Source: Patescibacteria group bacterium UBA6489
GTDB lineage: Bacteria > Patescibacteriota > Gracilibacteria > BD1-5 > UBA6164
Direction of reading: 5' to 3'
NCBI GenBank assembly: GCA_002435385.1
Contig: DJMN01000011.1
Location: 1-13,995, forward strand
Length of the DNA: 13,995 nucleotides
Shown here: in pieces, positions 7,773-13,995 of the stretch
Layout of the letters: every line of letters starts with the position of its first letter
How positions within the stretch are numbered: position 1 is the stretch's first letter
Translations under genes and position numbers: made by a program
Notes under the pieces: generated by a model
Told to the model about the DNA's origin: nothing
Database searches by the model: none
Seen by the model: the letters and a program-made list of their open reading frames with translations, nothing else

Positions 7773-10025
7773 ATGTACAAAACTCATCTAATAAAAGTCT
7801 ATCATTCATATACAAAATGAAAAAAATATGTGGATGAATTTTTTAAAGATATAGGTAAAACCCTAGAAAAAAAGAAAATGATATTTTGAGTAAACTATAG
7901 CTCTGGAGAAATATATTATAGTCATACATCATCAGTTTCAACCTATTCAGCTTTTGAATCACAATTCTATACATATTTCAATGAATTTCAATTAGCACCT
8001 GACGATAAGTGAGTTTGGAATTATGACAAAAAAAGAACAGTTATATGAGAACTTAGACTTGAAAATAATTGGTTTTATCCTTTCAAATACTCAACAACAG
8101 ACAACACAGAATTTATCTTTAACATGTTCAGAAATTTTGAAAACTTCTGAATAATAAAAGATAAAGTCTGACTTTTTGTAGAACTAAAACCAATAGTTTG
8201 AGAGAGTTTTGGATTCTTTGTAAAATCAAAGATTCAATATATGCTATTTAAAATTAAATTATTTTTCACTTTTTTTAAATACATACTAAATCACAAAATA
8301 CAAAAATGATGGAAAGATTTATGAAAAAAGTATTTTCAATACAAACTAGAACAAGACTTATTTGAAACAAAATTTTATATACTTTTCCAAAGTGAAAATA
8401 AAGCAATGGCAAGCTGAAAATTAAAATCATTATTTAATAATTTTTTAATATTTAAAAACTATCCATTAAATCAATTTAAATTAAAAATTTACAATACACC
8501 AAGGATAATAAAACCATTTGAAATCAAAGAAATAAAGAAAAAATATATCTGTACCTCTGAAGAAATCTCAAGCATATTCCATTTTCCAAACAAACCAAGT
8601 GATGAAACATCACTACTAAAAGTTACAGCAAAAAAATTAGCTCTACCTATATGAGTACCTATTTTTGATTACAAAACAACAACAGATTGAGAAATAATAC
8701 CACAAAACTACCCAAGAGAAATAAATATAGTTTGAACATCAGACTTCAGAAGTATAAAAGTACCAGTTTGAACATATGATGAAGACAGATTAAGACATAT
8801 GTACATAGTCTGAAAAACCTGAACCTGAAAATCAAAATTTCTAACTAGTCTAGTTATAGATGATTTAAAGCACTGAAACTGAGTTTGACTCATTGATCCT
8901 CATGGAGACCTTATAGAAGAAATAGTTGCACACATACCAGAAAATAGAAAAAATGATGTAATTATATTTGACCCTACAGATGAACAATTTCCATTCTGCT
9001 TTAACCCACTTGATATAAAAAGAACAGAAAGTAAACAAGTACTAGCAAAATGATTTATAGATATATTTCATAAATTTTTCTGAGCCAACTGGAATCCAAA
9101 ATTAGAACATGTACTCAGAATGATATTTTTAGCCCTTTTAGACAAACCTAAAGCTACTCTTTTTGATATTATAAGAGCCTTAACAGACAAAGATTTTAGA
9201 TATGATATGATAGAAGAAATACAAGATGATGTAGTAAGAAACTTCTGGACCAACGAATTTGCATGATGGAGTCAACAATTCAACACAGAAGCTATTATGC
9301 CTATTTTAAATAAAGTATGACAACTTCTATCAATAGATATACTAAAAAACATATTCTCAAGCCATAAAAATAAACTAGATTTCAGAGAAATGATGGATGA
9401 AAGCAAAATACTACTTGTAAAACTTCCAAAATGAAAACTACAAGAAGAAATTATGTGATTTCTATGAGCTATGTTTGTAACCAAGATTTTTCAAGCAGCA
9501 ATGTGAAGACAATGAATGATGAAAAAAGATAGAACACCTTTCTTTTTATATGTAGATGAGTTTCAAAACTTTGCCACAGATACATTCTGAGAAATATTAT
9601 CAGAAGCTAGAAAATATGGTTTATCTTTAGCTGTAGCACACCAATTTATAAAACAAATTCCACAAAATCTAAGCGATGCACTTTTTGGTAATGTCTGAAC
9701 ACTTATAAGTTTCAGAATCTCAAGTGAAGATGCCATGTATATGGAAAAACACTTTGATCCATTCCTAAGTAGTTATGATTTAGCAAATCTAAACCAAAGA
9801 GAGTTTTATTGTAAACTACTTGTAAACGGTCAAGTAAAAGACCCATTTTCTCTTAGAAGTCTTTATGTACCAGATTCAGAAGTACCAGCAAGTTATATAC
9901 AAGAGCTTTATGAACTATCTAGAGAAAGATATGCTAGAAGCCTAATAGAAGCAAAGCAAAAGATTATAGAGGAACAAAAAGATGTTGTGGAAAAAATAGA
10001 CGATTTTGCAGAACCGATAATATAA
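7773..10025 (+). CDS. TraG/VirD4-type DNA-transfer ATPase (HerA/FtsK superfamily)
   Basis: A 750-residue P-loop ATPase. Residues 1-~330 are a non-catalytic region, including a hydrophobic, aromatic stretch near 150-165 (M-L-F-K-I-K-L-F-F-T-F-F) that could contact the membrane. From ~340 the motor follows: Walker A GKTGTGKS (347-354), then LIDPHGDLIEEI with the D-P-H-G-D typical of TraG/TraD/VirD4 coupling proteins, and IIFDPTDE with FNPLD. Walker B is FFLYVDEFQNF (V594-D595-E596), followed by S-E-A-R-K-Y-G-L-S-L-A-V-A-H-Q (sensor region) and NVGTLISFRIS. Such proteins pump DNA or protein through type IV secretion or pilus-like machines. CPR genomes often carry them, but no other secretion genes are visible here. 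The C-terminus (~700-742) is Glu/Lys-rich and helical. Its Walker A glycines are TGA. No clear Shine-Dalgarno is seen. Confidence 0.9.
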
Positions 10026-10053
10026 TATATTTTATAATTTTAATTTTTTATAT

Positions 10054-10587
10054 ATGAGTGAAATTGTTTCAAGTTTAAAATCCAAGCCTGATGTATTGGA
10101 GCCAATTAATAATCAAAGAATATCAGAGGTTATTAATGAAGCTAAAGATAGATTTGATGAACTTTCTTTGAATAATGAAAGCACTCAATTTTTAGGGTAT
10201 AGCGAGATTTATAGTTTAAATGAATATTGAGGTTGTGAATATTTTAGATGAAAATCTGCTTCTTGAGAGGATATTATTTTTGTATGTAGATGAGATGATT
10301 TACTTGAAATTCCTGAATGACATATAGAAGAAAAGGAATCAACTAAAACTGGAAAACAATTTTTATTCATTACTCACAACTCAGGTTCTGATGAAGAAAC
10401 ATATTCTCTTTTTGACTTAGAAAATATGAATTTTGTTTTCAAAAAAGCAGATTATTTTGATTTTGGAAATCATGATACTATTTCCCATAATATAAGCTAT
10501 ACTAACCTTCTACCAAGAGAATGAATTAAAAAACATATATTTTGAAAGAATAAGGAAGTAACACATCAAATAAATCTTTCTGAATAA
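10054..10587 (+). CDS. Hypothetical protein, paralogue A of a shared domain
   Basis: A 177-residue protein of unknown function starting 28 bp after the TraG-like gene. Residues ~1-40 are helical and charged. Residues ~49-165 form a domain that also occurs in the next gene. The pattern is Y-S-x-I-Y-S-L-N-x-Y-G-G-x-x-Y-F-R-G-K-S-A-S-G-x-D, a strand, E-I-P-E-G-H, then T-G-K-Q-F-L-F-I-T-x-N and T-Y-S-L-F-D-L-E-N-M, ending L-P-R-E-G-I and F-G. The regular beta strands with Gly-Lys turns suggest a beta-rich domain. No signal peptide, membrane segment or catalytic motif is evident. It may be co-transcribed with the ATPase, as there is no terminator between them; function unknown. Confidence 0.8.
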
Positions 10588-10595
10588 GGAAAAAG

Positions 10596-10629
10596 AATAA
10601 CTAATATCTAGCTTTCTTGAGTTATTTTT
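10596..10629 (+). terminator. Weak terminator-like hairpin between the paralogues
   Basis: AATAACT (10596-10602) pairs with AGTTATT (10620-10626), followed by further T residues, around a 17-base loop. The stem is short and AU-rich, so any termination would be partial. Confidence 0.35.
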
Positions 10630-10651
10630 GATTTACTATATAAATAATATT

Positions 10652-11641
10652 ATGAATAAACCAGGTATTGAAAATTCTCCTGTTGTACAAATGTTAAAAC
10701 TAATTGAAGAATGAAAAACAACTTTTTCAGAAATTATGGAAGCAATAAGAGAAGAGGTTTGTTATCGAATAAATTTTAAATTATGATTAATCTCTTTAGA
10801 GGAACTTAATGCTACCACAGATATTTTTAAAAAAATATCTAAAGAAAATCCTGAAAGAGAAAAAACAGAAAAACTAGAAAGTTTCATCAAAACTTTACCT
10901 TTACTGAAAAAATATTTAACATGAGAAGCATGAATAAAAAAAATTGATTGAGAACAATATTTAATTACTTCTAAAAATAAGGTTTATAAAGTATTAGAAC
11001 AAAGATGAACAACAACATGTATTTGCTATAATCCTATAGAAGAAAAATATAGAGTTTATAATCTTAAATGTGAAAATGATGGAAATGATAACATATATTT
11101 CCCCAATGACTTAGAATCAATTACCGAGACAGATATTCCTGGGTATTATGTAATAGATACAGGTAGTAAGAAAAACAATATCTCATACTACTACATTTGA
11201 GAAGAATGAAACACTCAATATTTTTGAAAATATAACAAAGTTTCTGAGTTAAAAACATTTTGAGATTGTGTGTATTTTGAGTGAAAATCAGCTTTTTGAG
11301 ATCCAACTTTAGTTGTGCATAAATGAGATAAAGTATGTAAACTTCCTATGTGAGATACAAAGGAGATAGAACCTAAAGATTGAAAAAGGCTTTTACTTAT
11401 AACTTCTAATCTACATTTGGAAAATAATGATCTGTTATATTCTCTTTTTAGTGTAGATGAAATGAAATTAATTTGTGATAGAGTTAACAGGCTAATTTTT
11501 AACTATTCTTTTGATGAAAATAATGACCTTGAGAGGGTTAAAAGCATAGAATATGCTATTCCTCAACCAAGAAAATGAATTTTATTAGGTAATTTTTTTT
11601 GAGATAAATTAATCCCATATAAAGTTGATTTAAAAACATAA
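10652..11641 (+). CDS. Hypothetical protein, paralogue B of a shared domain
   Basis: A 329-residue protein of unknown function. Residues 1-~90 are helical and charged. Residues ~98-190 form a beta-rich middle (IDGEQYLITSKNKVYKVLE; CICYNPIEEKYRVYNL; GYYVIDTG; YYYIGEEGNTQYFG) that looks like one or two degenerate copies of a similar unit. Residues ~192-318 match the previous gene: Y-N-K-V-S-E-L-K-T-F-G-D-C-V-Y-F-E-G-K-S-A-F-G-D, C-K-L-P-M-G-D, D-G-K-R-L-L-L-I-T-S-N, L-Y-S-L-F-S-V-D-E-M, P-R-K-G-I and F-F-G. Many of the shared glycines are TGA. No export signal or catalytic motif is visible. Its position behind the TraG-like ATPase and its paralogue hints at a linked role, but this is only context. 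It ends 58 bp before the palindromic terminator. Confidence 0.82.
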
Positions 11642-11699
11642 GCTCCACCATAGAAACAAAATCAATGCTGTTCACTGGCTAATATATAACTCAATTTTT

Positions 11700-11739
11700 A
11701 AAAGAACTACTAAAGGATTAATCCTTTAGTAGTTCTTTT
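11700..11739. terminator. Perfect 40-bp palindrome, bidirectional terminator
   Basis: Twenty bases pair perfectly with the next twenty, from AAAAGAACTACTAAAGGATT to its reverse complement, with no unpaired loop bases beyond those forced by the turn. Both ends are A/T runs, so each strand produces a stem followed by T residues. It separates the convergent genes 10652-11641 (+) and 11718-12149 (-). The last seven codons of the minus-strand gene, including its stop, lie inside the palindrome. Confidence 0.9.
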
Positions 11740-12149
11740 CCTTCTCATCCAAACTTAGTAGCAAAAAACTCAATTATCACTCATATAAACATTCACTCTA
11801 AAATTATCCAAAAAGGAGACCATCACTCCAAAAAAGTTCATTTCATCATAACCAACATACTATCATGAGCAAACAAAGCTAACACAAAATTCATCCAACC
11901 TCATATAAATATTCACCTAAACCAACAAGGAAATTTCCAGCTTTGAAAAGCAGGATGCCTGTTTAAAAATCAAAACAGTCAAACAATTCCTCACAAAGTT
12001 GTATACCAAAAAAGTATACCTAACCTAATCATCAAACTCATTTCTTTAAAAATATAACCAGATACTAAGAAACCAATTAACCCAACAATGAAACCTAGAG
12101 ACTTTGCTATAGCCATTCTTCTAGCTAGTTTTGTTGAAAGAAGATTCAT
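11718..12149 (-). CDS. Small multi-pass membrane protein, unknown function
   Basis: A 143-residue protein with four likely membrane helices: ~13-34 (AIAKSLGFIVGLIGFLVSGYIF), ~41-62 (IRLGILFWYTTLGGIVGLFGFL), ~80-97 (FRGIFIGGWMNFVLALFAH) and ~111-130 (PFWIILEGMFIGVIIEFFA). A basic N-terminus (MNLLSTKLARR) suggests a cytoplasmic start. It is rich in Trp, Phe and Gly, and many of the glycines are TGA. I do not recognise a family. The C-terminus GEGKELLKD and its TAA are encoded by the left half of the palindromic terminator. The likely promoter is upstream at 12179-12206, and no Shine-Dalgarno is present. Confidence 0.82.
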
Positions 12150-12178
12150 AGTGGAATAGTTAGGGGATAAGTAGATTT

Positions 12179-12206
12179 AGTTTATGGAGATATGAAAGAG
12201 AGTCAA
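12179..12206 (-). promoter_or_regulatory. Predicted promoter of the membrane protein gene
   Basis: On the minus strand TTGACT (12201-12206), a 16-bp spacer and TAAACT (12179-12184) lie about 30 bp before the ATG at 12149. It is a moderate match placed sensibly behind the terminator of the upstream gene. Confidence 0.4.
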
Positions 12207-12252
12207 AGAAAAAATTAAATTTAAGATTGATTCCCACTATTTTTATATTTGA

Positions 12253-12289
12253 ATAAAAAATAAAACTCTAAGAAATTAATCGTTAGAGT
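12253..12289 (-). terminator. Intrinsic terminator of the DUF62 operon
   Basis: On the minus strand ACTCTAA (12289-12283) pairs with TTAGAGT (12271-12265) around an 11-base loop, followed by TTTATTTTTTATT. It lies about 40 bp after the end of the GNAT-like remnant and closes the minus-strand transcript coming from 13995. Confidence 0.75.
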
Positions 12290-12329
12290 CTTAATCCTAA
12301 TTTTTAAAAAATAAGAAAATATTTTTAAA

Positions 12330-12536
12330 TTAACTTTTATTTTTCTGAGGATAAATTCTATATTCTAATACATGGTGTTTTTTACCAGTCATATTTGTTT
12401 TATCATATTCTTGAAACACCTTACCACCTAAAGATTCTGGAGTTTTTATACTAGCATGATTTCCTTCTGCTACTGGATAAAGAATATATTCATAATTAAA
12501 ATTTTCATCAGCCCATTTTTTTAAATCTGTAAATAA
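12330..12536 (-). pseudogene. C-terminal remnant resembling a GNAT acetyltransferase
   Basis: Directly behind the DUF62 stop codon and in the same frame, 68 sense codons are open to TAA (12330-12332). They contain no ATG near the front. The reading includes DLKKWADENFNYEYILYPV, then EGNHASIKTPESLGGKVFQEY, and ends HHVLEYRIYPQ. The N-x-A-S-x-x-x-x-E-x-L-G-G segment followed by a basic linker and a strand is how GNAT N-acetyltransferases end (the motif-B helix and last strand). Without the upstream acetyl-CoA-binding motif it could not work alone, so it is probably a decayed or truncated gene. It could also be a readthrough extension of DUF62. Confidence 0.55.
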
Positions 12537-13331
12537 TTATTTACGATTGATTGTTATTACATCTCCTATTTCTGCTCAAATAATATCTGAATAATTTAAT
12601 TGTCTAACACATGCTAATTCCATTAATCACATAGAACTTCACTTATAAATAGTAACAACTCATTCTTCTAATTCTTTCATACTTTTTGAGTAAATCGCTC
12701 TAGTTATAGGTTTCCCATTTAAAGAAATTTCAAATACATCACCTTCACTTGCTTTAAAATTATCATCATGATAAGCAATTTTCATATTTCAAAAGTTATC
12801 AATATGTACTATTTCCCCCAATTCATATTTTAATTTCACAAGTCTATCAAGAGAAAAATCTTTTTCTCTTATATCTTCAATATTTCAAGTTGTTGCAAAT
12901 TTTGCAGCAATAGGAGCATGTATATATTTTCATCCAAAAGAGACAAAATCTGTACCTTTTAATCATGTAGGATTAGTTTCTACAATCTCATCTATCCCAA
13001 AATCTTCTATTAATGAAGAAAAAACCCCTGTATTTGCTCATACTAATTGTAATCAATTTTTTAATTTTACTGCAATTCTAGCCCTACTATCTAGAGAAGA
13101 ATCAACAGCATTAACAACTGCTAATATTGTTAAATTCACTGGATTATAAGATTCTGCTAACAATCTAGCTACGAAATTTCAGTTTTTAACTGAAAATTCT
13201 TTAACTTCAGCTGCAGGCGATACTGCAACATCTCTATCAGAACCTAATTCATCTAAATTTGTTACAAGTGTACCATGTAATTCTGCTGCTGCAATGTCTG
13301 TACAATCTGTAACAGGAAGTATATGTTTCAT
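12537..13331 (-). CDS. Divergent SAM hydroxide adenosyltransferase (DUF62) family protein
   Basis: A 264-residue protein, the usual DUF62 length. Family members cleave S-adenosylmethionine with water or halide to give adenosine or 5'-halo-adenosine plus methionine. Visible landmarks are V-T-D-C-T-D (7-12, in the place of the TDFG..D opening) and LTILAVVNAVDSSLDSRARIAV (67-88, in the place of VVDPGVG-x-x-R). After these come LVGANTGVF (96-104, in the place of VGPDNG) and FVSFGGKYIHAPIAAKFA (129-146). The C-terminal barrel has IVHIDNFGNMKI (175-186, the typical D-x-F-G-N) and LNGKP. The overall plan is retained, but the signature Asp-Pro-Gly loop, the PDN and the F-H-G histidine are altered, so activity is doubtful or changed. 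It starts 17 bp after the upstream unknown gene. Many glycines are TGA. Confidence 0.75.
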
Positions 13332-13348
13332 AAATATATTTTTAAAAA

Positions 13349-13849
13349 TTAAATTGTTGTAAAATTAAAGTTAGGTATAATATCCTTTGAAAATCTATAT
13401 AATGCAGTCGATCTTTTTCAAGCTAACCATCTTGAAATTTCTAGCTCTTTATTGAATTCAGATAAAACATGCAATTGCCAAGACGTCTCGACTATTTCAG
13501 CCAAAGAAAGTGATTCCATATCAAATCTCTTTTTTTCCGGTAATAATCTATAAAATTCCTTTAAAGTTATACTACAACATTGTTGAAATATAGAAGATAA
13601 TTCAGCATTTCTATCCAAATGTTCTGAAACAAGGTGTACACCATCAAACCCTATTTCTTCCATATAAGTTTTATATATATCATTCATATAAGCCGTTTCT
13701 TCTTTAGTACGTTCAAATCTAACTTCTGGAAAAACATCATCCACAACAGCCAATAACCTAAGATTATATTTTTTCTTATAATCAATATATAAATCCAAAT
13801 AATCTTTAGGATGATCCCTTGTCCAAATATTAAAACCACATGTTTCCAT
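13349..13849 (-). CDS. Hypothetical protein, unknown family
   Basis: A 166-residue protein running from ATG (13847-13849) to TAA (13349-13351). Only one TGA occurs, at 13418-13420, after S-R-W-L-A. A standard-code reading would stop there and lose the last 23 residues. The sequence includes RLLAVVDDVFPEVRFERTKEE (an acidic strand and loop), a helix MNDIYKTYMEEIGFDGVHLV and F-Q-Q-C-C-S-I-T-L-K-E-F. It ends ESLSLAEIVETSWQLHVLSEF followed by L-A-G-K-R-S-T-A-L-Y-R-F. I do not recognise it. The A-G-K-R-S-T ending after a W-Q-L-H helix faintly recalls class I aminoacyl-tRNA-synthetase-like folds, too weakly to assign. It begins 7 bp after the stop of the upstream partial gene and 17 bp before DUF62, so the three are probably one operon. 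Confidence 0.8.
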
Positions 13850-13856
13850 AATATAT

Positions 13857-13995
13857 TTATTTTAATGAATAAAATCTCTTTTTTCCAACTTTTACAATGG
13901 TATTATTAGGAATATTTTTACTATAAAGACCTTCTCTATTTTCAATTTTTTGTCAACCTATAGTAACTCCCATTATAGTTTCCCCAAAATTTCAT
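13857..13995 (-). CDS. C-terminal end of an unknown gene, cut by the window edge
   Basis: The last ~45 codons run from beyond 13995 to TAA (13857-13859). The reading (…NFGETIMGVTIGGQKIENRE, then LYSKNIPNNTIVKVGKKRFY, ending SLK) contains two in-frame TGA codons read as Gly. It looks like the end of a beta-rich domain with a basic tail, but too little is present to name a family. The next gene starts 7 bp downstream. The overlapping ATG at the very edge in another frame runs into TAG and is not a gene. Confidence 0.6.

Noticed and set aside
9735..10025. A 96-codon frame that looks like a separate small protein
   Set aside because: It is the C-terminal part of the TraG-like ATPase left over when TGA is treated as a stop.
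11641..11651. An 11-bp match (AAGCTCCACCA) to the terminator arm at 7437-7447
   Set aside because: It is only 11 bp, the second arm of the hairpin is absent here, and a chance match is likely.
13960..13995. An ATG at the extreme right edge on the minus strand as a gene start
   Set aside because: That frame reaches TAG after about 19 codons. The neighbouring frame is open to the edge and ends properly just before the next gene.

Overview
The window is AT-rich and reads correctly only when UGA is translated as glycine (genetic code 25). With the standard code most genes break into fragments. With TGA = Gly, long uninterrupted frames appear, and TGA falls on glycines that protein families require. 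For example, all three glycines of the helicase Walker A loop (2377-2394) and of the TraG-like ATPase Walker A loop (8811-8834) are TGA, while TGG is kept for tryptophan. This code is known from the Candidate Phyla Radiation lineages Absconditabacteria (SR1) and Gracilibacteria (BD1-5), so the source is very probably one of these. That assignment is inference from the code and base composition; no rRNA or marker gene is present. Almost no gene has a Shine-Dalgarno sequence.

Layout. 48-811 (-): an unrecognised charged protein, split by a one-base frameshift in a 7-base homopolymer. 867-1583 (-): a secreted protein with a lipocalin-like and probably an NTF2-like half. 1584-1907: a long divergent intergenic region with a short tandem repeat. 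1908-2132 (+): a TM2-domain membrane protein followed by a strong terminator. 2281-5448 (+): a large UvrD/AddA-type helicase with a RecB-like nuclease domain. Its stop codon overlaps that of a convergent methyltransferase-like gene (5445-6137, -). 6285-6966 (+): a nucleoside deoxyribosyltransferase-like protein and a GIY-YIG (UPF0213) protein. 7112-7417 (+): a small protein with an SSB-like acidic C-terminal tip. 7489-7602 (-): a possible 37-residue protein whose promoter, ribosome binding site and codon use differ from everything around it. 7773-10025 (+): a TraG/VirD4-type (HerA/FtsK superfamily) ATPase. 10054-11641 (+): two adjacent genes sharing an undescribed domain. 11700-11739: a perfect 40-bp palindrome acting as a two-way terminator. 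11718-12149 (-): a small multi-pass membrane protein. 12330-13995 (-): an operon-like run with the tail of an unknown gene, an unknown 166-residue protein and a divergent SAM hydroxide adenosyltransferase (DUF62) family protein. An in-frame remnant resembling the C-terminus of a GNAT acetyltransferase lies directly behind it.

How they fit together. The helicase-nuclease, GIY-YIG protein, SSB-tail protein and TraG-like ATPase all handle DNA and lie within 8 kb. They could serve DNA uptake, transfer or repair in an organism that depends on scavenged nucleic acid, but nothing in the sequence proves a shared pathway. No CRISPR array, tRNA, rRNA, insertion sequence or complete mobile element was seen.
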